64,000 bases of DNA from Cyrtodaria siliqua (Eukaryota; Mollusca; Bivalvia; Adapedonta; Hiatellidae): positions 62,001-126,000 of the forward strand of contig JAWPHD010004364.1 in assembly GCA_037043455.1 (NCBI GenBank), given 5' to 3'. The translations under genes were made by a program, and so were the position numbers. The notes under the pieces are model-generated. The model searched no databases and was not told the DNA's origin. It saw nothing but the letters and a program-made list of their open reading frames with translations. Below, in pieces: positions 21,290 through 32,175 of this stretch (positions are counted from its first letter, which is position 1; each line of letters opens with the position of its first letter).

Positions 21290-23345
21290 CTATCAACTAC
21301 GAGTATGTGACCATAGTTGGTAGCAGGTTCCAATCTTATATATGGTGGGTTGATATATGCACAGGCACTAACGGCAGTCGCTGTGTTGAATAAGTACACC
21401 GTGGATAATTTTGAACAGCACTGTCAGACGATTAAATTAGTCTGTAGAGTTTCTTAGTTACATCCTGTACCATGGCAGTGACAGAACCAGATTTGCTCTT
21501 GGTATAGTTGTTATGTACGAAACGAGCAGCTCGACGCTGGACATGCTCCAACTGGGGGTGTCATTTGATGAGTGTAGGTCCCCATACATTTGTAGAGTAT
21601 CCAAGAGTGGGGCGAACCATGGTGATAAAGGCAGCTGCCTTCACGGGTTTGGTACATTCGCCAAGGTTGCGTCTTATGAAGCCCAGGGTCCGTTTGGCCT
21701 TATTGACTGTATTGTCTATGGGATGTGTCAACGTAATGTATTTACTGCCAGTCACTAAATTTCGCGTGCGACCATGGAGGCTGTATTGAGTATTAACGTC
21801 TGGTGCCTGCTAGTTGTTATGATAACTGTGCATTTTTGTGGTTGGAATTACATTTGTCTTCTTCCCATTTCTCGAGTGCAGAGAGATCTCTTTGCAGCAG
21901 GTTAGCGGGACCTTCCGGGAGGTCATCAATAAATGCTCATATAAGTAACGGAGCAAGAACGTTCCCTTGTTGTAGTCCAGATAAAACGTCAGCCTTGGAC
22001 TTGCTACCTTCGAACTGGACATGTTCTTTTCTGTTTTGGAGAAATAAATGGATCCAGCGTAGGGGGTTGCTCCTTATACCTTTTATACTGAGCCGGTAGT
22101 GGAGGGACTTTGTCGAAGACGTTAGCGGTATGCGGAAGGATGATGTCTACCTGCAATTTGAAAGACAATCTCTGAGCTGTCGTTTGTACTTTTGTTACGA
22201 GTTGTGTTTCGCAGGATCGCCGAACCCTAAAACCTTGCTGGGAATCGGTAAATATCCTGTGTGCGTCGGATTGCTTTATAACTGTGTATGACATGCTCTA
22301 GAATAGTACATGCTATCGATATAAGGGAGGTCGTTAGGTAGATGGTTATGGCAAGCCAATTGTCCAATAATTACGTGAACCCAGGTTTACGGTCGAAAAA
22401 CTAGGATTAACGATCGATAAACTAGGTTTTTCGAACGTAAAAGCATGTTAACCTATACTTTCGAGCGAAAACATAGGATAACGTCCGTAAACCATAGTTC
22501 ACGCTCGTAAACGTAGGTTTACGCTCGTAAACCCAAGTTCACGGTCGTAAACATAGGTTTACATTCGTAAACTATGGTTCACGCTCGTGAATCCCGGTTT
22601 ACGCTCGTGAACCCCGGTTCACGCTCGTAAACATAGGATAACGACCGAAATTCATAGTTCAATCGAGAAATCTAGTTTATCGAACGTAAACCATGGTTTA
22701 CAGTCGATATACTAGGATTATCAAAACAACTATGAATTTCGAGCGTGAACATGGGTTCACGACCGTGAACCTATGTTTACGACCGTGAACCATAGTTTAC
22801 GGCCGTGAACCATAGTTTACGACCGTGAACCATAGTTTACGAACGTGAACCTATGTTTACGAGCGTGTGGTTTACGTAAACATAGGTTCACGTTCGTAAA
22901 CTATGGTTCACGCTCGTGAACCCAGATTCACGCCCGTAAACATAGGTTCACGCTCGTGAACTTAGGATAACGACCGAAATTCTTAGTTCAATCGATAAAC
23001 CTAGTTTATCGAACGTAAACATGGGTTCACGAGCGTAAACTATGGTTTACGCCCTTTATCCTATGTTTTCGCTCGAAAATATGTTAGTATTCGATAAACC
23101 TGGTTTTACGTTCGAAAAACCTAGTTTATCGATCGTTATTCACGTAATTATTGGACAATTGGCTTGCCATAGATGGTAGATGATTTTCTCCCTTCTTGGA
23201 CGCTATCGCTCCAGTCGTCTGTTACTTCACCTTGGTCTAGAGAGGACTAGTAGCGGTGTGCCAAAATAGGTGCTATTTCATTAGCAGCTGGTTTCAGTAT
23301 GAATGCTGGGATTCTATCGGGGTTAATTACCTTTTGTAATTTAAT
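21290..23345 (-). pseudogene. LINE reverse transcriptase, broken and split by an inserted element
   Basis: Minus-strand pieces follow reverse transcriptase order. Codons upstream of the insertion (23345-23172) give PAANEIAPILAH and SLDQGEVTDDWSDSV, the typical start before the fingers. After it come HRIFTDSQQGFRVRRSCETQ (about 22250) and VDIILPHTANVFDKVP (motif A region). Then VLSGLQQGNVLAPLL in a shifted frame is motif B. AKRTLGFIRRNLGECTKPVK and MVRPTLGYSTNVWGP (about 21600-21700), then a QRRAARFVHNNY-like stretch (about 21530), are the C-terminal region of jockey/CR1/L2-type LINEs. Several frameshifts and stops make it inactive. The motif C aspartates are not clear. Confidence 0.8.
22347..23171. 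mobile_element. Palindromic element built of 20-bp half-palindrome units, inserted in a LINE
   Basis: Perfect 33-bp terminal inverted repeats lie at 22347-22379 (starting TATGGCAAGCCAATTGTCCA) and 23139-23171. The 6-bp target duplication GATGGT lies at 22341-22346 and 23172-23177. The interior is about 36 units of 20 bp that alternate half-sites such as CGTAAAC, CGTGAAC, CGATAAAC or CGAAAAC with their mirrors, joined by CATAG/CTATG/CCATGG/CCCGG centres. Unit order is also mirrored: ACGATCGATAAACTAGG runs in from both ends. It encodes nothing and interrupts the LINE reverse transcriptase. Confidence 0.9.
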
Positions 23346-23394
23346 TTAAGATGCTTTATTTAAATAAAGTAATAAAAGATTATGATTTTAAAAT

Positions 23395-25440
23395 AATTAG
23401 AAACAAGAGGCCAAAGTGTGCCTGTAGACGCTCTACTGGTATGATGTGATTCAAAAACATAAACATGATAGAGGCCAACCCAAGAAACATGTTTCCTATA
23501 TACAACTCTATGTAAACTTTGGGTTACCGTGGCGGCCATTTTGAATATTTGACGACAACAAAAAACACAAACTTGATAAGAGTCCAACAACAGGAACATG
23601 TATATAATATTTAACTAGAATGGAATAAGTGGTAATATGTAGTTTGATAAATGTCCTTAAATGTGACATAAGTTTAGCCATGGTGGCCATCATGGACGAC
23701 TGGAGGCCCCAAAAACACAAATATGAGGGGACTAACCCAAAGATCATTGTGATTAAGTTTCATCAAAATCCTTCTAGCAGTTTCAGAGATGTCATTTTTA
23801 ACGTTTTCCTATATAACTCTATGTAAACTTTGGGTCGCTGTGGCAGCCATTTTGATTATTCGACGATAACGAAAAACACAAACGTGATAAGAGGCTATCC
23901 CAAGGAACATGTTTATGATATTCCACAAGAATGGAATAAGTGGTTTCGGAGGAGATGTTGTTTGAAATTTCCTTAAATTTGACCTAATTTTATCAATGGC
24001 GGCCATCTTGGATAACTGGCAGCCGCGAAAAACATAATTCTGAGAGGGAATATCCTAAAGATCATTGTAATGAAGTTTCATCAAAATCCTTCAAGCGGTT
24101 TCAGAGAAGATGTTATTTTTAGCCTTTTCCTATATAACTCTATGTAAACTTTGGATCGCCGTGGCGGTCATTTTGATTGCTCGGCGATAACGAAAAACAC
24201 AAACTTGATAGAGGCTGACCTAAGGAACATGTTTATGATATTTCATAAGAATGGAATAGGTGGTTTCGGAGGAGATTTTGTTTATAATTTCCATAAATTT
24301 GACCTTATTTTAGACATGGCGACCATCTTGGATGACTGGCGGCCGCGAAAAACACAAATCAGAGAGGGACTATCCCAAATATCATGGTGATTAGGTTTCA
24401 TCAAAGTTCTTAAGAGGTTTCAGAGAAGATGTCATTTTTAACCTTTTCCTATACTCTCTGTAAACTTTGGGTCGCCGTGGTGGCTATTTTGATTATTCGA
24501 CGATAACGAAAAAACACAAACTTGATAGAGGCCAACCCATGGAACATGTATATGATCTTTCATACGAATGGAATAAGTGATTTTGTAGGAGATGTCGAAA
24601 TTTCCATAAATTTGACCTTGTTTTAGCCATGGCGGCCATCTTGGATGATTGGCAGCCGCAAAAAAACACAAATCTGTGAGGGACTATCCCAAATATCATT
24701 GTGATTTAAGTTTCATCAAAATCCTTCTAGCGGTTTCAGAGAAGATGTCATTTTTAACGTTTTCCTATAAAACTCTATGTAAACTTTGGGTCGCTGTGGC
24801 GGCCATTTTGATTATTCGATGATAACGAAAAACACAAACTTGATAGAGGCCAACCCAAGGAACATGTTTATGATATTTCACAAGAATGGAATAAGTGGTT
24901 TCGGAGGAGATGTCGTTTGAAATTTCCTTAAATTTGACCTAATTCTAGCCATGGTGGCCATCTTGGATGACTGGCGGCCGCAAAAAACACAAATCTGAGG
25001 GGGACTATCCGAAAGATCATTGTAATGAAGTTTCATCAAAATCCTTCAAGCGGTTTCAAAGAAGATGTCATTTTTAGCCTTTTCCTATATAACTCTATGT
25101 AAACTTTGAGACGCCGTGACAGCCATTTTGATTAATCGACGATAACGAAAAACACAAACTTGATAGAGGTCAACCCAAGGAACATGTTTATGGTATTTCA
25201 CAATAATGGAATGAATGGTTTCGGAGGAGATGTCGTTTGAAAATTCCTTAAATTTGACCTAGTTTTAGCAATGGCGGCCATCTTGGATGATTGGTGGCCA
25301 TGAAAAACATAAACCTGAGAGGAGGCCGCCTAAGTAAAATTTTGATGAAGTTTCATCAAAATCCTTTAAGCGGTTTCAGAGGAGATGTCGATTTTATAAA
25401 ATTACTAACAGACGGACGGACGGACGGACGAACGGACGAA
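23395..25440. repeat. Tandem array of about 318-bp non-coding units
   Basis: Six full units and one partial hold AACACAAACTTGATAGAGGC, AAGGAACATGTTTATGATAT, TGGCGGCCATCTTGGATGAC, GTTTCATCAAAATCCTTC, GCGGTTTCAGAGAAGATGTC and TATAACTCTATGTAAACTTT. Anchor ATTCGACGATAACG recurs near 23852, 24490 and 24808, with variants at 23546, 24177 and 25129. The right end runs into a GGAC repeat (25411-25435) and GCTCGCCTCGCCTTTGGCC, probably the element terminus. All open frames here are short and unsupported. Confidence 0.9.
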
Positions 25441-25539
25441 AAGTGATCGCATAAGCTCGCCTCGCCTTTGGCCAGTAGAGCTAAAAACGAATGTAATCAG
25501 TGCCTTTACACAACTAAAGCTATTAAAAATCACCATGAA

Positions 25540-25716
25540 GGTACATGTGAGGAAGCTATCCAGCTGGCTTGCGGAACGTCGGTGGTTCTACCCAGGTGCC
25601 CGCCCGTGCACGAAAATTGCCCGGAGGGGCACCTGGGGTCTTCCTCCACCAATGGAAGCTGGAAAGTCGCCATATGACCTTAGCTGTTAGTGCGACTATA
25701 AAATCCAATTCAATCA
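25540..25716 (+). mobile_element. SINE-like retroposon, family D
   Basis: Near-identical to the reverse complement of 37206-37392: GTGAGGAAGCTATCCAGCTG, CGGAACGTCGGTGGTTCTAC, CCCGCCCGTGCACGAAAATT, GGGGCACCTGGGGTCTTCC, GGAAGCTGGAAAGTCGCC and GCGACTATAAAATCC, ending in a CAATTCAATCAAT tail. No clear target duplication for this copy. Confidence 0.8.
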
Positions 25717-25761
25717 ATACATGAACTTATATAACGTTGCTGTGGAAATTAATTTACATGT

Positions 25762-25769
25762 TTTTATTT
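25762..25769 (-). terminator. Poly(A) signal candidate for the GT31 gene
   Basis: The complement of TTTATT gives AATAAA about 207 bp downstream of the stop codon on the minus strand. The spacing is reasonable for a short 3'UTR. A T-run (complement of 25810-25827) lies in the 3'UTR. Confidence 0.45.
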
Positions 25770-25975
25770 AAAATCAATGCAACAATAACAGCAAAATAAC
25801 CAAATTTAAAAAAAAAAAAAAAAAAAATCAAGCATATGCATTTTTTCAGTTTTTTAGAATTTGAGAAGCGTGATGTCGGTTGACATTGTACTTAAGCTAT
25901 TTCAAATAGTTACGATGTTATAAATAAGTATTTCTCGTCCCAACTAATTTATATAATTACATGTACATAAAATGC

Positions 25976-27445
25976 CTACCCATGGTTTGTAAAGTCAATT
26001 GGTTTTGCAAATGGGACGCGTATGCTTTGGATTCTACACTTCCTATTCCATATTAACATCATTGTTAACGGAGTTAGCTGGTGAGCGGTTATAAGTGAAT
26101 TTCCTTTGTAAAGGCACGGATCTAATTTTGGTCTACCAGCATTAAACCCTGGATAACGATTCAGTCTATAACCTAATTTTCGTATGCATATAGCAACGTA
26201 TACATCTTCAAGGTGAAAGAAAGGTATACTAGGTGAAAGTTCATACACCTTTCTTGCAACGTTCATGCTTGTCACATATCCCGTCCCTGAACAAAATCCC
26301 GGGTACGTCGTACTAGGATAACTCTTATATGACGCATACCACTTAGATTTCTTATTTCTTATAGGTGCTGCTTTTTGGCTGCATGCTCCTCCAACTGCGT
26401 TTTGTAAATCGTGTCCGTGCCTTTTAACTAATTTTAAAACATTTGGTAAATTTACAAACATATCGTCGTCGGTTTTCATAACGTAATGCGAATGCGCACA
26501 CTTCGTAGCTGCCCATTTAAACCCCATAATAGTTTTATAGGTCAAATTCACGTAGGTGTCAACAAAATCTTCTTTTAAAATGTCATGAAAATGACTGTTT
26601 TCCACAAGAACGGCCTCTCTTGCTTTTAAATCCTCTGTTTCTCCGAGTAAGAATGCATATCGTACGTTTGCAGTATTATTTTGAGTGTATGTCAGCCAAG
26701 TTGTCCGTAAAGCGATTCTAGCTTTACTATTTGTGTGCGTTGTAAGTATCAGTACAATTACATCAATCACTTGATCAGGATATTCTAGCTTACAAATATC
26801 GACATTGTCTATCACATAATTAAAGTTATGCTCAAAACAACTTTCACAACTATTTTGACGTTTATCATCAACCACAGTAAAAGTGTTCTCTGAATTGTCC
26901 ACCTCAGTAATATTTGCATACCTATTACTATTGCTTCTATTCATTTCCGATTCAGTAACTGTATTGATTGATATCATTTTAATATTTGTATCATTATTTA
27001 AAACTGTTTTGCCAGCTAAAAGTGTAAGGCCATCATTTACTTGCATAGATGTGCCATTAATATCAGTCACGACTGTTGAATTACTCTGATGTTTTATTGC
27101 AGTCGTTACGTTGCCTTTGTAGTTTGAATTATTTGCCTTTTGCATCCACTGTTTAAAGTTATGGTTCATTTCTGATGTTGATTTAAACGTTCTCACTGAA
27201 AACGATCCATTAACTGATTTGGCAGATTTAATATCAATGATGTCATGTATGGTGTCGAGAACGTCAGCTTTCATCTTCATGGAAACGTCAACAATAACGG
27301 AGAGTTTTGACGTCGAGGAGAGCAAATTGAGCAATGCAAGAACCGACAGTGCCAAAAAAGCAATAAAAATGTGTCTAATCGTGATTCGACAGCATTTTGA
27401 GTGTGTATACGAGGGTTGACCCATGTTTGTATTTTGTCTAATCAT
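25976..27445 (-). CDS. Beta-1,3-galactosyltransferase-like protein (GT31), intronless
   Basis: A 489-residue type II Golgi membrane glycosyltransferase, expected to transfer galactose or N-acetylglucosamine from a UDP-sugar in beta-1,3 linkage. Residues 1-21 are a basic cytoplasmic tail, about 22-44 a signal anchor (FIAFLALSVLALLNLL), and 45-225 an unusually long, poorly structured stem rich in Asn, Ser and Thr with about six N-glycosylation sites. The catalytic domain starts near 226: IDVIVLILTTHTN; RIALRTTWLTY (243-253); RYAFLLGE (262-269); EDFVDTYVNLTYKTI (292-306); KTDDDMFVNLP (324-334, the metal- and UDP-binding DDD); YPGFCSGTGYV (381-391); HLEDVYVAICIRKLGY (411-426, the EDVY box). Met8 has the better Kozak context (ACAAACATGG) and may be the true start. 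The frame is uninterrupted. Donor and acceptor cannot be told from sequence. Confidence 0.93.
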   Translation of the reverse strand: MIRQNTNMGQPSYTHSKCCRITIRHIFIAFLALSVLALLNLLSSTSKLSVIVDVSMKMKADVLDTIHDIIDIKSAKSVNGSFSVRTFKSTSEMNHNFKQWMQKANNSNYKGNVTTAIKHQSNSTVVTDINGTSMQVNDGLTLLAGKTVLNNDTNIKMISINTVTESEMNRSNSNRYANITEVDNSENTFTVVDDKRQNSCESCFEHNFNYVIDNVDICKLEYPDQVIDVIVLILTTHTNSKARIALRTTWLTYTQNNTANVRYAFLLGETEDLKAREAVLVENSHFHDILKEDFVDTYVNLTYKTIMGFKWAATKCAHSHYVMKTDDDMFVNLPNVLKLVKRHGHDLQNAVGGACSQKAAPIRNKKSKWYASYKSYPSTTYPGFCSGTGYVTSMNVARKVYELSPSIPFFHLEDVYVAICIRKLGYRLNRYPGFNAGRPKLDPCLYKGNSLITAHQLTPLTMMLIWNRKCRIQSIRVPFAKPIDFTNHG

Positions 27446-27670
27446 AGCTGAATGTATATGTCACGTCTTTAGGGAACTGTTCTCGGCGTGTTCTGACAGA
27501 TGTGTTGGTGTCTTTGGACCTTTTCCTTTGAAAGGTATCTGTTACATACGTGTTTGTACGTTATTATCAGTTCTGGTGGTCGCAAAGATGTGTTTTCTTC
27601 AGTAAAACGAATACAGCATTGACAACGTCGTACTGTTGATGTTTCTTCATTGAAGAGGAATTACATCTGA
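27446..27670 (-). promoter_or_regulatory. 5'UTR with a likely splice acceptor
   Basis: On the minus strand TTGTTCTATTTTCAG, whose AG is the complement of 27667-27668, has the pyrimidine tract and CAG of a 3' splice site. The 5'UTR exon would start at 27666, about 220 bp before the first ATG. The upstream exon and promoter are not identified. Intronless coding with a 5'UTR intron is common in GT31 genes. Confidence 0.5.
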
Positions 27671-28204
27671 AAATAGAACAAGAATATAATGAGGGTTCCA
27701 TGCAACGTTGCCGTAACTACATATACATAAAAAAACTAGATAAAACAGGGTTGCAGAGATACATGTATGCGTATTCTATTGATCGTTAATAGGATAGACA
27801 GGAATATTTATAAATATACTAAAGGAAAAAAGAAAAGGAAATTGGGAATTTCCTTCTATATAATTTATATAATGGACACTTACACATAATATTCCGGTGA
27901 AATGCCAAGACGTTTCGTATAAAAAGGATTGCAGCTAGTTAGAGAAAGCACAAAGCTGTGCGGTAGTGGGCATTTTAATCAAATTAAACTCTGTAATACG
28001 TAATTCATAAATGCTAAATTTCGGCTTTGAAAATGTGAGCCATTTCAGTGCTGTATTTAATGTAAATAGATTGCAACATTTTAATAATCAAAAAACGTTT
28101 ACCGAGATTCTGGTATCGTTTCTGATTTGCTGATGCAGATGCACCTTCTATCGAAAATACACAGAACGGCAGAAAGACACTAAATTAATAAATATACAAA
28201 GAGG

Positions 28205-28450
28205 GAAACTTCATCATTATATCGGCGAACTAAATGTGGATGGTCAAAATACTACAATAAAAAAACAATAATTACAGACACGTGTTTCATTTTTTTTTCT
28301 GCACAACGGATCAAGACGTTTGAATTTACAAACAAGCGTCGATGATGATCAAGACTAAGTTGAAAACTGTAGTTTTTATCAACGTTGTTTGCCATGCTCA
28401 TCTGAGAAAAAAGCTGTATCTGCACTAAGTTTTAAATTACTTGGCTCATT
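28205..28450 (+). repeat. Dispersed repeat shared with 18935-19090 and 34610-34735
   Basis: The first half matches 18935-19090. The second half (TTTATCAACGTTGTTTGCCA, AAGCTGTATCTGCA, AAGTTTTAAATTAC) matches 34630-34735. Non-coding. Confidence 0.65.
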
Positions 28451-28466
28451 GTCACGTGTAGATAAT

Positions 28467-28623
28467 AATAATCGTTCATGGGTATCCGGTAAAGATCGGG
28501 AATTCCAACCCGAGGTATAATTGTTTTATCGGAACCGAGGCTCTGCCGATGTTCCGACTAAAACAATTCTACCGAGGGTTGGACATTCCCTATTTGAACC
28601 GGATACCCATGCTTGATTATGTT
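28467..28623. repeat. Long imperfect hairpin
   Basis: The arm CATGGGTATCCGGT, then GGGAAT, CCAACCC, TTGTTTTA and TCGGAAC, is mirrored across a short GAGGCTCTGCCGA centre by GTTCCGAC, TAAAACAATT, GGGTTGGACATTCCC and ACCGGATACCCATG. Arms are about 70 bp with scattered mismatches. Confidence 0.85.
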
Positions 28624-29739
28624 TCTGGCATATCATTGACATTTTGTAGGTCGCCAATCAGTAACGTTTTACATGTTTTTTACACAATGACGTGATACAT
28701 CTGTTCACGTTATTGGCGTCATTATTGATGCGCGTGACTTTTATCTTTACCCATAAAGATAATACTTCCCTATATCCGGTGTGCAAGAAAATAGCAATGA
28801 AATATCCCTTTCAGCATTTCCATCTGTGACAATGTGCCGATAAAGATGTATATATGTCAGGCATGTCAAATGATGTATTGCATCGATTGTCACTAAGACA
28901 CCATTTTGTATCCTGTATAAAGGCTGTTGCCATACCATTACTGTTTACATTTGCTTCAAATTAATGTACTATACGCATGTAGGTTTTATAGTTTATTAAA
29001 ATCTCTTCAAACTACAGTATTATAATCAATAAAACATTACGTATAATTTTAACTATGCCAATCAAAATGAATTATAAGACTATATACAAATACATTTCAT
29101 TTAAAAAAAACAACATAATATGACAAATTGACCTTAATTGATTGGTTCTGGACCTATTGCAACAGCCGTGTCATCAGATTCGCAAATAGCTGAAGCAATA
29201 CCCAAAAAGAACCAATCACCAAGGGCTTACTAATTTCACAATATATATTATAAAATTAAATGTTTCAGCCTATACAAGCATTATATATAATATGCTAAAT
29301 TGCAAAAATCTGATCTGTCATTGTTAATGGCCGCATGTTTATCATAACCATGATACACATATGTTTAAAATGCCATTAAAATTGTCTGCATCGACTTAAA
29401 ATTTGTAAATAAGCACGTGGTGACAATTTAGTCCACCTTATAAGCACAAAATAAAAACAAAAACAAGCTTAATAAAGTATGTATCACATCAGGTCAGACC
29501 AGCTGTGAACTGATTAACAGTAACTTTTCAGAAAATACATGTCATATTCAAATTAAATATACATGCAGTTAAAAAGAGTATTATTTATATAAATATGAAT
29601 TTCTAGACTATAAAATATTAAAACAGGTTTTGGCACATACTTTTATCATTTCCTGCTTGGAAAATAAAAACTTCATCTTGTCTATATCTCTGAAAACTAA
29701 AAAATATCAACATAGACTGTAAGAGATTTTGAATAATTT
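28624..29739. other. No recognised feature
   Basis: AT-rich sequence. A weak inverted pair (GATTGGTTCT at 29140 and AGAACCAATC at 29209) is the only structure noticed. Confidence 0.4.
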
Positions 29740-31012
29740 ATCTCTATGTTAAGGATACATATTACACATAAGGATCACAAGCATGTCGTCTTCTACATCA
29801 GCCTTACAAAGTTGGCACACACGGTCGCTTTTTCGTAAGTTCTCTCAGCGTCACGTCTCTAGCCTTAAAGGTGCAACGCCACATCTGAAATTTCAAAAAA
29901 GCTGATCGATGACGTAAAGATAATATAAGATGAAATACGTTTCTACACAATACTCTGACTTAAACAGCGTCTACTTCTTAACGTGTTGCCACCATTAACA
30001 CGTGGACCTGTGACTTGATTTGTGCTAAGTATCAGACTATATTGGATCGAACCAGTTTTTACAAGATGTATTAGCCTTATTACAGGCCCAAATAAAAATA
30101 CGCTTATTCAATCTTAAGTTATTCGAATTGATATTGCGATACCAGAGGTTGGAAATATATTTCCATTGTTTAATGAAAGCCGTTTCCAACCCATATCACC
30201 AGAGACAGCAGCCGTTGAAGTATATTTACCCGTGCCCAGTTAAAAACGTATTGCTCTATTTTGAACGGCATAAATGCACAAATAGATTTGCAACCCCATA
30301 TAGCAGCACTTTAAGAAATAATATCATTTAGAAAATGCATCAATTGGCATGCCATCAGAACACTTAGATTTTACAATTAGCAAACACAAAACACGTTGAG
30401 TGACTACATTTGCTGTAACACTATAGTCTTGATGTTCGGTTTAAACGATTCCAAAATATACATATTTATACATTATATCAATCTTATCGGTTCCACAACT
30501 AAAAGCAAAGTCTGACCTAGATAGAGTTTGGTCTATCACGAACAACGTTGCTTTTAGTGGTATTGATAGACACACTACTTACAGTTCACCAATCATTAAG
30601 TTCATTCATTATGATTTGAAGATCATTCTGATTTGCTGCAATTAAAATAATATCATCAGCATACAGTAATATATTTACCATTTCGTTATTGATATCAATC
30701 TACCTAAGCTTTATTGCGAAGTGCCAAGTCATTTATTAAAAGCTTAAACAACAAAGGGGACAATGAACAACCTTATCTTAATCCTGATTTCACCTAAAAC
30801 CATTTTGTATAATGATTATTAACTCGAACACATGATGAGACCGATACGGAGAATAAATAGCAATGAAAATTTTACCAGATATGCTAATGTCACTTAATCG
30901 CGGCCAAAGTTTATCTCTTAAAATAATATGCTTTATGAAAATCAATAAATGCACAGAAAGTATGCATTTTATTTTTCTTCCTTGTTTCAATTACATCTGT
31001 TAAGGATGAAAC

Positions 31013-31052
<40 letters not shown>

Positions 31053-31265
31053 TTCTAAGGTTTATAGTCCGTCCGCCTACGACAGGCGTCCTACCCGACG
31101 ATTATTTGGACATGATCAATGGTGCTGCGTTTCTTCCTAAATCCATTTTGTTCATCGACAAGTTGATCATGCCTTTCTGACCATAAGGCGATTATTTAGA
31201 ATATTAGTATGCAGAAATAGGATGGATGTATCCTTCCTTAAAACATCAACTGGTATCATATCCAC
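29740..31265 (-). pseudogene. LINE (non-LTR retrotransposon), decayed
   Basis: Reading down the minus strand: DEQNGFRKKRSTIDHVQII (about 31140, fingers), FCAFIDFHKAYYFKR (about 30930, motif A with D), GCSLSPLLFKLLINDLAL (about 30770, motif B, one stop just before it), LLYADDIILIAANQNDLQ (about 30670, motif C with YADD), NRAIRFFTGHGKYTSTAAV with SGDMGW (about 30230), and DRVCQLCKADVEDDM (about 29820, the terminal Cys-x2-Cys region). Order and spacing are those of a jockey/CR1-like LINE lacking its endonuclease half. Stops and frameshifts are frequent. A GT microsatellite at 31018-31050 sits within it. Confidence 0.8.
31018..31050. repeat. GT dinucleotide microsatellite
   Basis: About 16 uninterrupted GT units. 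Confidence 0.95.
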
Positions 31266-31504
31266 CCTCAAAGTTTGGAATTTTCAACTCTTTTTAAGTT
31301 CTAGTATAGAAATATTTGCGTTTAAAACTTGATCATACTCGTTATTACTGTTTACATTATGGTTTAGTGTATGACTTTCAAGTTCAACGTCTCTGTTGTA
31401 AAGTTGTAAAATTAAACGTTACTCACATTCTCAGTTTCTCTGCTTGGATATTTTCTCAACTGACATCTGTGTCATGTGTAGACATCTCCATAAGCAACAT
31501 TATA

Positions 31505-31840
31505 AGGCCATATAAAATTAATTCCCAGTTTATCATCCCCGCCCGCCCCGAATATTTTATGCCGTTCCGATAATTTTTATTTTGCTATAGCAGTGACAAT
31601 TGGTAATAAAGAGAGTGTTCAAAACATAATACTTCTGGTTATTAAATAATTTTTATTTTGCTATAGCAGTGACAATTGGTAATAAAGAGAGTGTTCAAAA
31701 CATAATACTTCTGGTTATTAATATTTTTGTGATGTTTGATGTCATCTCAGGAAAATAAAAAATAAAAAATAAAATTGCACACCCCGCCCCAATTTTTTCC
31801 AAAATTTGGATGATAAACTGGGAATTAATTTGATATGGCC
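31505..31840. mobile_element. MITE with 36-bp inverted ends and an internal 74-bp duplication
   Basis: AGGCCATATAAAATTAATTC (31505 on, continuing to TTTATCATCC) is mirrored at 31807-31840 with one mismatch. Inside, a 74-bp unit starting TAATTTTTATTTTGCTATAG is present twice in tandem (about 31571-31644 and 31645-31718), essentially identical. Non-coding. Confidence 0.85.
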
Positions 31841-32175
31841 TAATGGACACGAAAATGTTTTTTTTAAGAAACTTCAGTTTCATTATTTATAGAATATGCG
31901 TTTGGCTCCAACATTAAATACAGTACTGAAATGGTTCAAATTTTCAAAGCGGAACTTTAACATTTATAAATTTCGTGTTCCAAAGCGTAATTTATTTAAA
32001 AAGATATATAACAGAACGGTTATGTCCTTTCTCTAACTAACTGCAGCCCTTCGTCTACAAAACATCTTGTTATTCTCTTGAATATTACGTGGAATTAAGT
32101 GCTCTGTATGTAAAATATATAGCGGAAATTCCCTAGAGTTTCTATTTTCCTTTAGTATTTATGTACCTGAATATG

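Larger units (their letters stand above)
27809..32162. mobile_element. 4.35-kb segment bounded by diverged inverted repeats
   Basis: The left arm (27809-28085: TACTAAAGGAAAAAAG, GGAATTTCC, GCAGCTAGTTAGAGAAAG, GCTTTGAAAATGTGAGCC, CATTTCAGTGCTGTATTTAA) is mirrored at 31895-32162 (TTAAATACAGTACTGAAATG, CTTTCTCTAACTAACTGCAG, GGAAATTCCC, TTTTCCTTTAGTA). Between them lie a repeat, a hairpin, a minus-strand LINE and a MITE. It may be a large non-autonomous element or two inverted copies of one repeat. Confidence 0.55.

Noticed and set aside
23360..24699. Small frames with FKMAAI-like words
   Set aside because: They are translations of the repeated GGCGGCCAT phrase in the 318-bp array.
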